A stretch of DNA of 64,000 nt, from positions 3,596,001-3,660,000 of the forward strand of contig NZ_CP054839.1 in the NCBI RefSeq assembly GCF_018141105.1. The letters are read 5' to 3'. Positions 57,177 through 64,000 of the stretch are shown in pieces (position 1 is the first letter of the stretch; each line of letters starts with the position of its first letter). A program made the position numbers and the translations under genes. The DNA comes from Saccharopolyspora erythraea. GTDB taxonomy: Bacteria; Actinomycetota; Actinomycetes; Mycobacteriales; Pseudonocardiaceae. The notes below the pieces were generated by a model. That model ran no database searches and had not been told where the DNA came from. It worked only from the letters and a program-made list of their open reading frames with translations.

Positions 57177-58259
57177 ATGACTTCGAGTCGTGCCGTGATC
57201 GCACCGGCGAAGGGCGTGCCGGTCGAGGTGGTGACCATCGAGGTACCGGACCCCGGCCCGGGGGAGGCCGTGGTGCGGGTGCAGGCGTGCGGGGTGTGCC
57301 ACACGGATCTGCACTACCGCGAAGGCGGCATCAACGACGAGTTCCCGTTCCTGCTGGGGCACGAGGCGGCCGGGATCGTCGAGGCGGTCGGCGCCGGGGT
57401 GGAGGAGCTCGCCGAGGGCGACTTCGTCGTGCTGAACTGGCGCGCGGTCTGCGGGGTGTGCCGCGCGTGCCGCAGGGGGCGTCCGTGGTACTGCTTCGAC
57501 ACCCGCAACGCGTCGCGTCCGATGACGCTCGAGGACGGCACCGCGCTGTCGCCGGCACTGGGCATCGGCGCCTTCACCGAGCGCACGCTGGTGCATTCCG
57601 GCCAGTGCACCAAGGTCGACCCCGCCGCCCGCCCGGCCGTGGCGGGCCTGCTGGGGTGCGGAGTCATGGCCGGCATCGGAGCCGCCGTCAACACCGGTGA
57701 GGTCCGCCGCGGCGAGTCGGTGGCCGTGATCGGCTGCGGCGGCGTCGGGGCCGGGGCGGTGGCCGGGGCGCGCCTGGCCGGGGCCGCCCGCATCATCGCC
57801 GTCGACGTCGACCCCAAGAAGCTGGACTGGGCCGTCGACTTCGGCGCGACCGACACCGTGAACGCGGCCGAGACCGACCCGGTCGAGGCCATCCGCGCCC
57901 TGACCGGGGGCCACGGTGCCGATGTGGTCGTCGAGGCCGTGGGACGTCCCGAGACCTACAAGCAGGCCTTCTACGCGCGGGACCTGGCCGGCAGAGTCGT
58001 GCTGGTGGGGGTCCCGACGCCGGACATGCGCCTGGAGCTGCCGCTGCTGGACGTCTTCGCGCGCGGCGGCGCGCTGAAGTCCAGCTGGTACGGCGACTGC
58101 CTGCCCACCCGGGACTTCCCCGTGCTGGTCGACCTGTACCTGCAGGGCAGGCTGCCGCTGGAGAAGTTCGTCACCGAGGAGATCGGGCTCGACCACGTCG
58201 AGGAGGCCTTCGCCAGGATGGAGCGGGGCGAGGTGCTGCGATCGGTGGTGGTGCTGTGA
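57177..58259 (+). CDS. mscR: S-(hydroxymethyl)mycothiol dehydrogenase, copy 2
   Basis: A 360-residue paralog of the protein at 20472, about 80% identical by eye and of equal length. All zinc and NAD motifs are kept: [35 protein letters not shown] and [18 protein letters not shown] precedes the ATG. Its position after the PQQ alcohol dehydrogenase and pqq genes suggests it removes formaldehyde made from methanol or methylated substrates, while copy 1 serves sarcosine oxidation. It overlaps the next MBL gene by one base. Confidence 0.93.
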   Translation: MTSSRAVIAPAKGVPVEVVTIEVPDPGPGEAVVRVQACGVCHTDLHYREGGINDEFPFLLGHEAAGIVEAVGAGVEELAEGDFVVLNWRAVCGVCRACRRGRPWYCFDTRNASRPMTLEDGTALSPALGIGAFTERTLVHSGQCTKVDPAARPAVAGLLGCGVMAGIGAAVNTGEVRRGESVAVIGCGGVGAGAVAGARLAGAARIIAVDVDPKKLDWAVDFGATDTVNAAETDPVEAIRALTGGHGADVVVEAVGRPETYKQAFYARDLAGRVVLVGVPTPDMRLELPLLDVFARGGALKSSWYGDCLPTRDFPVLVDLYLQGRLPLEKFVTEEIGLDHVEEAFARMERGEVLRSVVVL

Positions 58260-58888
58260 TGACCGCCCGCATCGACCACGCGACCACCTCCGGCACGTTC
58301 TCCCTGGACGGTCAGACCTTCGACGTCGACAACAACGTCTGGGTCGTCGGCGACGACGACGAATGCTTCGTGATCGACGCTCCGCACGACGCCGAGGCGA
58401 TCCGCGACCTCGTCGGAGGCCGCCGGGTGCGAGCGATCCTGGCCACGCACGCCCACGACGACCACGTCCGGGTCGCACCCGAGCTCGCCGACGCCCTGCG
58501 CGCCCCGGTGTGGCTGCACCCGGACGACATGGTGCTCTGGCGCATGACCCATCCGCAGCGCGATCCGGACGGGGAGCTCGCCGACGGCCAGCGGCTGACC
58601 GTCGCGGGCACCGAGGTCGAGGTGCTGCACACCCCGGGGCATGCGCCGGGCGCGGTGTGCTTCCACCTCCCCGAGCTGCACGTGGTCTTCACCGGCGACA
58701 CCCTGTTCGCCGGAGGTCCGGGGGCGACCGGGCGCTCCTACTCCGACTTCCCGACCATCATCGACTCGATCCGCGAGCGGCTGCTGTCCCTGCCCGGCGA
58801 GACCACCGTGCACCCCGGCCACGGGGACACGACGACCATCGCCGCGGAGAAGCCGCACTTGCGGGAGTGGATCGACCGAGGGCACTGA
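58259..58888 (+). CDS. MBL-fold hydrolase, copy 2, probable S-formylmycothiol hydrolase
   Basis: A 209-residue paralog of the protein at 21554 with the metal motif THAHDDHVRVAPE, HTPGHAPGAVCFH, FTGDTLFAGGPGATGRSYSD and PGHGDTTTI. The TGATG overlap with mscR is the same as in copy 1. Both copies are closely similar, while copy 3 at 26074 is more diverged. Cytoplasmic; function by context. Confidence 0.85.
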   Translation: MTARIDHATTSGTFSLDGQTFDVDNNVWVVGDDDECFVIDAPHDAEAIRDLVGGRRVRAILATHAHDDHVRVAPELADALRAPVWLHPDDMVLWRMTHPQRDPDGELADGQRLTVAGTEVEVLHTPGHAPGAVCFHLPELHVVFTGDTLFAGGPGATGRSYSDFPTIIDSIRERLLSLPGETTVHPGHGDTTTIAAEKPHLREWIDRGH

Positions 58889-58974
58889 CCGCCAAGCCCC
58901 CGGTCGCCGCGTTCGGCATCGGCCGTTGAGGTCCCGGCGATCTTCTCGTGATCAAGATCGGACACACTCACCGC

Positions 58975-59349
58975 ATGCCCAGTGAGCAAGAGCGCAAGAA
59001 AGTCGCGATCGCCTATTGCGAGCGAGTCACAGCCGGAGACGTCGAGGGCATCCTGGAGCTGTTCGAACCGGACGCGGTGATCGAGGACCCGGTCGGCACG
59101 GGGCCCGTCGCCGGTCACGACGCGCTGCGCGAGTACTACCGCAACATCGCCGACAACTACCAGTCCCGCATCGAGACCGGCGAGCCCCGGGGCAGCCACG
59201 AGGACACCTTCGTGGCGTTACCGATCGTCGTGACCGCGACGATCGGCGGGAAGGCCAGCGTCGTCAACTCCGTCGACGTGTTCGAGGTCAACGACGCGTG
59301 CCGGATCACGCGCATGTGGGCCTACTGGGGTCCCTCGGACATCCGCTGA
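58975..59349 (+). CDS. SnoaL/NTF2-like protein (ketosteroid isomerase-like)
   Basis: A 124-residue NTF2-fold protein: YCERVTAGDVEGILELFEPD with DAVIEDPVGTGPVAGHDALR and the C-terminal ITRMWAYWGPSDIR. The EDPVG and YRNIADNY segments resemble steroid delta-isomerase-like proteins, in which an Asp in the pocket is catalytic. Weak ribosome site before the ATG. No substrate can be named. Confidence 0.8.
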   Translation: MPSEQERKKVAIAYCERVTAGDVEGILELFEPDAVIEDPVGTGPVAGHDALREYYRNIADNYQSRIETGEPRGSHEDTFVALPIVVTATIGGKASVVNSVDVFEVNDACRITRMWAYWGPSDIR

Positions 59350-59372
59350 CCGCGGCCCGGTGGGCCCCGGGC

Positions 59373-60245
59373 TCAGGGCTTGCGGGCGATCCCGCCCAGC
59401 TCCCAGAGCTTCTTGGGACCCTCCGGGTCGGCCGGGAACTCGCCGAACGGCGAGTCGGTCACCGACCAGACGGGCTCGGAGGAGTCGGGACGCCAGTCCA
59501 CCACGTCGACCAGCCCCGGTTCCAGGAGCTCCAGCCCGTCGAAGATCTCGGCGACCTCCTGCGGGCTGCGCACGCGGCCCCAGGCCGTGCTGCTGGTCAT
59601 GAACTTGGTGAAACGCTCCGCGGCTTCCCGGTCGTCGCTGACGATGTGCGAGAGCACGAGGTAGCTGCCGGAGGGAACAGCGTCGAGCATCCGCGCGACC
59701 ACGTCGCGGGGTGCGGCCTCGTCGGGAACGCAGTGCAGGACCGACACGTAGAGAACGGCGGTCTGCTCGGTGAAGTCGATGAGCTGCCTGGTCCGGGCGT
59801 CGGCGATGATCTTGTCCGGCGCGGTCATGTCCGCCTGCAGCACCGCGGTGTTGCCGTCGTCGGCGAGCAGCGCCCGCCCGTAGGCCAGCACCACCGGGTC
59901 GTTGTCGATGTAGACCACCCGCGCGCCCGCCTCGCAGCGCTGGGCGATCTGGTGCACGTTGTCCGCGGTCGGCAGGCCGCTGCCGTTGTCGATGAACTGG
60001 CGGACTCCGCACTCGGCGGCCAGGAAGCGCACCGCCCTGCGCAGGAAGGACCGGTTCTCCCGCGCGAACAGCAACGCCTCCGGGACCTCGGCGACCAGCG
60101 CCTGGGCGACGTCCCGGTCCACCTTGAAGTTGTCCTTGCCCCCGATGGCGTAGTCGTAGATGCGGGCGACGCTCGGCACGCTGTGGTCCACCGCGGTGCC
60201 GGGCGGTCCGGAGTGCTGCGAGCTCGACGTCTCCGGGGTGTGCAT
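59373..60245 (-). CDS. SAM-dependent methyltransferase, DUF574 type
   Basis: A 290-residue protein with the family signature VPSVARIYDYAIGGKDNFKV near the N-terminus and the Rossmann SAM site FIDNGSGLPTADNVHQIA. These proteins are very common in actinomycetes and often occur near regulators or secondary-metabolite genes; their substrates are mostly unknown. Start ATG 60245; upstream frame is not conserved. It converges with the SnoaL-like gene. Confidence 0.88.
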   Translation of the reverse strand: MHTPETSSSQHSGPPGTAVDHSVPSVARIYDYAIGGKDNFKVDRDVAQALVAEVPEALLFARENRSFLRRAVRFLAAECGVRQFIDNGSGLPTADNVHQIAQRCEAGARVVYIDNDPVVLAYGRALLADDGNTAVLQADMTAPDKIIADARTRQLIDFTEQTAVLYVSVLHCVPDEAAPRDVVARMLDAVPSGSYLVLSHIVSDDREAAERFTKFMTSSTAWGRVRSPQEVAEIFDGLELLEPGLVDVVDWRPDSSEPVWSVTDSPFGEFPADPEGPKKLWELGGIARKP

Positions 60246-60381
60246 GCGCGAGCCCTCCGCGAATCCATGATCATGATGCCCCCGGCAGGTTACCGCACGG
60301 TTTGCGACAAACAACCCATCGGAGCGGGGGTCCCGCGTCTGCCGCAGTGGGTCATGTCACTCGCGACAGCAGGGATGCGGG

Positions 60382-61467
60382 CTACTCCGGTGCGGGCCCG
60401 GTGCTGGACCCCACTCGCAGTGTGGTCGGCAGCAGGACCGTGTCCGGGCGGGTGCCGGCGAGCACGTCGACGACCATCCTCCCGGCCGCGCGGCCCTTCT
60501 CGGTCATCGGCTGCTCCACCGTGGTCAAGCGCAGGTCTCCCAGCCACGGGGTGTCGATCCCGTCGAAGCCGACGACGCTGAGGTCCTCCGGGATCCGCAG
60601 GCCGAGCTCGCGTGCGGCGTGGACGACTCCGACCGCGAGCAGGTCGCTCTGCGCCACGACGGCGGTGGGGCGCCGGTGCGGGGCGCCTGCCAGCAGCTCG
60701 AGCCCGGCGCGGTGGCCTTCCTCGATCAGCCCGTCGCTCGTCTCCCAGGCCGCGACGGCGTTGCCGAGAGCGTCTTCGACCCCGCGGAGCCGGTCGATGC
60801 CGGTGGTCGAGGTGGCCGTGGCTCGGCGGGGGCCGGTCAGCGGGCCGCGGTGCGTTCCGGGCAGGCGCATCGGCAGCGTGACCACGCTGATCCTGTGGTG
60901 CCCCAGCTCCACGAGGTGCCGGGTCAGCTCGACGGTGGCGCCGTGGTTGTCGATGCGCACCATCGGCACGTCCGGCAGGCGAGTGCCCTCCACCCCGATG
61001 ATCGGCACCCCTCGGTGTTGCAGGGTGGCCACCGCCGGCGCGTCGTCCCCGCCGCAGCTCTCCACCACCACGGCGTCCAGCGGGGCCCGCTCGACCTGCG
61101 CCGGCGTCGGTCCTGTTCGCCCGCTGCTGCCCGACAGCAGCAGCAACCCGAACCCGGCCGGTGCGAGCTCCTCGGTGAGTCCGTCGAGCAGCGCGACCGC
61201 CACGGGGTCGCGGAACGCGTAGAGCAACCGCTCGCCGATCACCACGCCGACGATCCCGGACCTGCCCTGCCGCAGCGACCGGGCGACCGGGTCCGGGCCC
61301 GCGTAGCCGAGCCTGTCGGCGGCGTCGAGGACGCGTTTGCGGGTCGCGTCGGAGACCGGGCCCGATCCGGAGAAGACCAGCGACGCCGTGGACACCGCCA
61401 CCCCGGCCGCGTCGGCGACCTTGGACAGCGTCGGGCGGGCGGCCGTGCCGGTCCGTGATCGGGGCAT
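60382..61467 (-). CDS. LacI family transcriptional regulator
   Basis: A 361-residue repressor. The N-terminal HTH is PTLSKVADAAGVAVSTASLV with the hinge DPVARSLRQGRSG, and a periplasmic-binding-like ligand domain follows (IVGVVIGERLLYAF onward). It diverges from the MFS transporter gene with a perfect 14-bp palindrome between them. It probably represses the transporter in response to its substrate, likely a sugar. Confidence 0.93.
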   Translation of the reverse strand: MPRSRTGTAARPTLSKVADAAGVAVSTASLVFSGSGPVSDATRKRVLDAADRLGYAGPDPVARSLRQGRSGIVGVVIGERLLYAFRDPVAVALLDGLTEELAPAGFGLLLLSGSSGRTGPTPAQVERAPLDAVVVESCGGDDAPAVATLQHRGVPIIGVEGTRLPDVPMVRIDNHGATVELTRHLVELGHHRISVVTLPMRLPGTHRGPLTGPRRATATSTTGIDRLRGVEDALGNAVAAWETSDGLIEEGHRAGLELLAGAPHRRPTAVVAQSDLLAVGVVHAARELGLRIPEDLSVVGFDGIDTPWLGDLRLTTVEQPMTEKGRAAGRMVVDVLAGTRPDTVLLPTTLRVGSSTGPAPE

Positions 61468-61525
61468 GCGCGAGTACTTCCTTGACGTCTCGACGGGCTG
61501 CCGGAAGACTACCGACCCGACGCGA

Positions 61526-61539
61526 TCGAATCGATTCGA
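61526..61539. promoter_or_regulatory. LacI-type operator
   Basis: TCGAATCGATTCGA is a perfect palindrome with the central CG that LacI-family operators usually have. It lies between the divergent regulator and MFS genes, 18 bp before the transporter's GTG. Confidence 0.8.
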
Positions 61540-61556
61540 CACTGGGGGGCCAGCTC

Positions 61557-62753
61557 GTGGCCGTGGAGTCGCGCACTTCCCGACCGGCCGTGTTGCGCGC
61601 GCGCAACGCCGTCACCGCGGTGTTCGCCGTCAACGGCTTCGCCATCGCCAGCTGGATGTCGCGCATCCCCGAAGCCCGGGACGCGCTGAGCATCACGCCC
61701 GGTCAGCTGGGAGCGCTGCTCCTGTCGATCTCGGTGGGTGCGATGGCCGCCCTGCCGCTGGCGGGCAGCCTGGTCCACCGCTTCGGCGCGCGGGCCGTCA
61801 TCACCGGCGCCGCCGTGCTCGACGCGGCGGGGTTGGCGTGCAGCGGCGTAGGAGCGGCGGCGCTCGGCGACTACTGGCTGACCGCGCTGGGCCTGGTCTG
61901 CATGGGCCTGGGGTCTGGCGTCTGGGACGTGGCGATGAACGTCGAGGGCGCAGCGGTCGAACACGCTCTCGAACGCACGATCATGCCTCGCTTCCACGCT
62001 GCGTTCAGCCTGGGCACCGTCGTGGCTGCCGGGGTGGGCGCGGTCGCCGCGGCGTGGGCGGTGCCGGTGACGACGCACCTGGTCGCGGCCGCGGTCATCG
62101 TCACGGTGCTGCCGGCGTTCGCCGCACGGGCGTTCATCCGCGAGGAGGCCGACGACGGAGGCGGCGGCAAGAGCCCGAATCCGTGGCGGGCCTGGACCGA
62201 TCCCAGGACCCTGGTCATCGGACTGATGGTGCTGGCCCTGGCGCTCACCGAGGGCACCGCCAACGACTGGCTCGCGGTGGCCCTGGTCGACGGCTACGGC
62301 GTGCCCGCCTGGCTCGGTGCCGCCGGGTTCGCGGTGTTCCTCACCGCGATGACTGCGGGCCGCGTCGCGGGCACGGCACTGCTCGACCGGTTCGGCCGGC
62401 TGCGGGTGCTGTGGGCGACCATGGCCACCGCCGGCCTCGGGGTCGTGCTCCTGGTCTTCGGAACGTGGCTGCCGATCGCGCTGCTCGGCGCGGTGCTGTG
62501 GGGACTGGGTGCCTCGCTCGGCTTCCCCGTCGGGATGAGCGCGGCGGCCGACGACCCCGAGCACGCCGCGGCACGGGTCAGCGTGGTGTCCACGATCGGC
62601 TATGCCGCGTTCCTGGCGGGACCCCCGCTGCTGGGCTACCTGGGCGACCAGGTCGGCACGCTGCACGCGCTGCTCGTCGTCGCCGTGCTGCTGGTGCCCT
62701 CGGCCATGGCCGTCCCGGCCGCCCGGCCTCGCGCTCACGCCACGTGCCGATGA
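61557..62753 (+). CDS. MFS transporter (YbjJ/fucose-permease-like)
   Basis: A 398-residue protein with 12 predicted membrane segments. AVTAVFAVNGFAIASWMSRI at the start and the LDRFGRLRVLWATM loop (a GRL motif A variant) in the second half fit the MFS. WNPWRAWTDPRTL-like sequence (SPNPWRAWTDPRTLVIGLMV) marks the central loop. GTG 61557 is chosen because the preceding GGGGGG is the nearest ribosome-like site; longer frames overlap the LacI gene start. Substrate is unknown. Confidence 0.85.
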   Translation: MAVESRTSRPAVLRARNAVTAVFAVNGFAIASWMSRIPEARDALSITPGQLGALLLSISVGAMAALPLAGSLVHRFGARAVITGAAVLDAAGLACSGVGAAALGDYWLTALGLVCMGLGSGVWDVAMNVEGAAVEHALERTIMPRFHAAFSLGTVVAAGVGAVAAAWAVPVTTHLVAAAVIVTVLPAFAARAFIREEADDGGGGKSPNPWRAWTDPRTLVIGLMVLALALTEGTANDWLAVALVDGYGVPAWLGAAGFAVFLTAMTAGRVAGTALLDRFGRLRVLWATMATAGLGVVLLVFGTWLPIALLGAVLWGLGASLGFPVGMSAAADDPEHAAARVSVVSTIGYAAFLAGPPLLGYLGDQVGTLHALLVVAVLLVPSAMAVPAARPRAHATCR

Positions 62754-62995
62754 CGGGCCGTGCGCAGAGGTTGTCCGGAGTGCTGTCGTCGGCTTCGTCC
62801 GCTGGGCTATGTTGTGCGGCGATGACTACCGGGACGGCATCGCGCCACGCACGGATTGGTGACCCGGTGCTCTTCTGAGCGCCGTACGGGCCGGAGCGGG
62901 CCCGCTGTTCGATCGAGGATCTCGCGCTGCCGCGCGGGCTCCGCCTCCGTCGTGTTGATCACAGGCTCGACACATCAACCACGACAGGAGAGTTC

Positions 62996-63739
62996 ATGCC
63001 CACCAAGACGCTGCGGATTCCCACCGCGGACGGCCAGGCCGACGCTTTCGCCGCGTTCCCCGACGATGGCGAGCGGCACCCCGGGGTGTTGCTGTACACG
63101 GACGCCTTCGGCCTGCGGCCCGAGCTGGAGGCGAGGGCCCGCGAACTGGCCGAGCACGGCTACTACGTGCTCGTTCCCAACCTCTACTACCGGCACGGCC
63201 CGGCACCGGTGGTCGAACTTCCCGAGCACATCGGAGAAGAGATCCGGCCCGCGGTCATCGCCCGGCTGTTGCCCTTGCTCGAGGCGCAGACCACCGAGGA
63301 CGCCCTGCGCGACGCCGACGCCTACCTCGGGTTCCTCGCCACCCGGTCCGAGGTCGGCGCCGGACCGGTCGGCGTGATCGGCTACTGCATAGGCGCAGCC
63401 CTGGCGATGCGCACCGCGACGGCCCACCCCGGCCAGGTGGCCGCCGTCGCCGGATTCCACCCCGGGTTCCTGGTCACCGACGAGCCCGACAGCCCGCACC
63501 GCCGCGTCCCCGAGCTCACTGCCCAGGTCCACCTCGGCCTCGCCGAGGGCGACCTGTCGCCCGAGGCCATCAGCGAGCTCAACCAGGCCCTGGATGCCGC
63601 GGGTGTCGGCTACAGCACCGAGATCTACCCCGGCACGATGCACGGCTTCACCATGTCCGACACCGCCGCCTTCAACCCCTCCGCACTGCGGCGCCACTGG
63701 GACCGCCTGCTCTCCCTCCTCGACCGCACGCTGTCCTGA
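62996..63739 (+). CDS. Dienelactone hydrolase family protein
   Basis: A 247-residue alpha/beta hydrolase. The nucleophile is the cysteine in GVIGYCIGAALAMR (GxCxG), followed by an acid in LGLAEGDLSPEA and the histidine in PGTMHGFTM, so the Cys-Asp-His triad of dienelactone hydrolases is intact. ACAGGAG precedes the ATG. Family members hydrolyse lactones in aromatic degradation, but many have other substrates. No catechol-pathway gene is in view. Confidence 0.9.
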   Translation: MPTKTLRIPTADGQADAFAAFPDDGERHPGVLLYTDAFGLRPELEARARELAEHGYYVLVPNLYYRHGPAPVVELPEHIGEEIRPAVIARLLPLLEAQTTEDALRDADAYLGFLATRSEVGAGPVGVIGYCIGAALAMRTATAHPGQVAAVAGFHPGFLVTDEPDSPHRRVPELTAQVHLGLAEGDLSPEAISELNQALDAAGVGYSTEIYPGTMHGFTMSDTAAFNPSALRRHWDRLLSLLDRTLS

Positions 63740-63799
63740 GTACTTGCCTTCGCCTCGCGCGGCGGTTCCGGTGGGTAGGACGCCGCCTTCGGGCTCGAG

Positions 63800-64000
63800 C
63801 TCGTTCAGCGGTGTGCTGACACCTCCCGGTACCCGGGCGTTGATGCGGATGCTTTCGGGAGGGAGTTCGAGAGCCGCCGTGCGCCTCAGGCCCGGCAGCC
63901 CGGATTTGCTCGCGGCGTAGGCGTAGCCGATCGCTCCTGAGGGCCCGAAGATGGAGGAGGTGTTGACGACGGCGCTGCGCGTTCCCTTGCGCAGCAGGGG
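63800..64000 (-). pseudogene. Truncated short-chain dehydrogenase/reductase, cut by the window end
   Basis: On the minus strand the 67 codons from 64000 read as an SDR: SAVVNTSSIFGPSGAIGYAY then AASKSGLPGLRRTAALEL and INARVPGGVSTPL. The catalytic serine region and the YxxxK pair (YAYAASK) are present. Beyond PGGVSTPLNE the homology stops, and the frame stays open through the antisense of the hydrolase gene without a proper C-terminus or stop. So the gene appears 3'-truncated; its 5' part lies outside the window. Confidence 0.6.

Overview
The window is about 70% GC, has strong GC bias at third codon positions, and encodes mycothiol-type formaldehyde dehydrogenases, a UGT-type macrolide glycosyltransferase and many TetR/GntR/ArsR regulators. 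This suggests a mycelial actinomycete of the Pseudonocardiales, most like Saccharopolyspora; that placement is inference from gene content, since no rRNA or tRNA gene is present.

Layout. 0-5.6 kb: a YdeP-type formate dehydrogenase with FdhD, a DUF2332 protein, a DM13 protein and an orphan PDZ fragment of a HtrA-like protease. 5.6-22.2 kb: a betaine-demethylation and one-carbon island containing purU and sdaA, a divergent GntR regulator, a leftward group dmg-fchA-folD-folP (dimethylglycine oxidase plus folate enzymes), and a rightward group glyA-soxB-soxD-soxA-soxG (SHMT plus heterotetrameric sarcosine oxidase) followed by mscR and a metallo-beta-lactamase (MBL) hydrolase. A near-palindromic box, CTGATATATCAG-like, lies in each of the three control regions of this island. 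22-29 kb: an Imm5-like protein, a BCCT betaine-type transporter, a Rieske ferredoxin, a third MBL gene preceded by a collapsed remnant of mscR, a GGDEF protein and a small exported protein. 29-37 kb: an ArsR/VOC pair with a clear promoter-operator, a chimeric ORF joining polyketide/PUFA-type ACP and KR pieces to the C-terminal half of a biotin carboxylase, serA, an epimerase, a thioesterase, and a glycosyltransferase/TetR pair with a perfect operator. 37-41 kb: a three-subunit PaoABC-like molybdenum hydroxylase. 41-51 kb: accessory DNA with small proteins, an IS110 transposase, a frameshifted sigma factor, exported proteins and a SIS-domain fragment. 51-59 kb: an alcohol-oxidation module with a degenerate cupredoxin-like protein, a PQQ alcohol dehydrogenase carrying the lanthanide-type Asp, pqqA, pqqB and pqqC, a CaCA exchanger, a DUF1232 protein and a second mscR-MBL pair. 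59-64 kb: a SnoaL-like protein, a DUF574 methyltransferase, a LacI/MFS pair, a dienelactone hydrolase and a truncated SDR.

How the genes fit together. Betaine may enter by the BCCT carrier. Dimethylglycine and sarcosine are demethylated by Dmg and SoxBDAG. The methyl carbons become methylene-THF (used by GlyA, FolD, FchA and PurU) or formaldehyde (oxidised by MscR plus the MBL hydrolase). Glycine becomes serine and then pyruvate (GlyA, SdaA), and formate can be oxidised by the FdhF/FdhD system. The PQQ enzyme probably adds aldehyde from alcohols to the same mycothiol route. The most noteworthy items are the shared operator, the predicted lanthanide quinoprotein without a signal peptide and with a copper-site-degenerate partner, the three mscR-MBL loci in different states of decay, and the ACP/KR-biotin carboxylase chimera.
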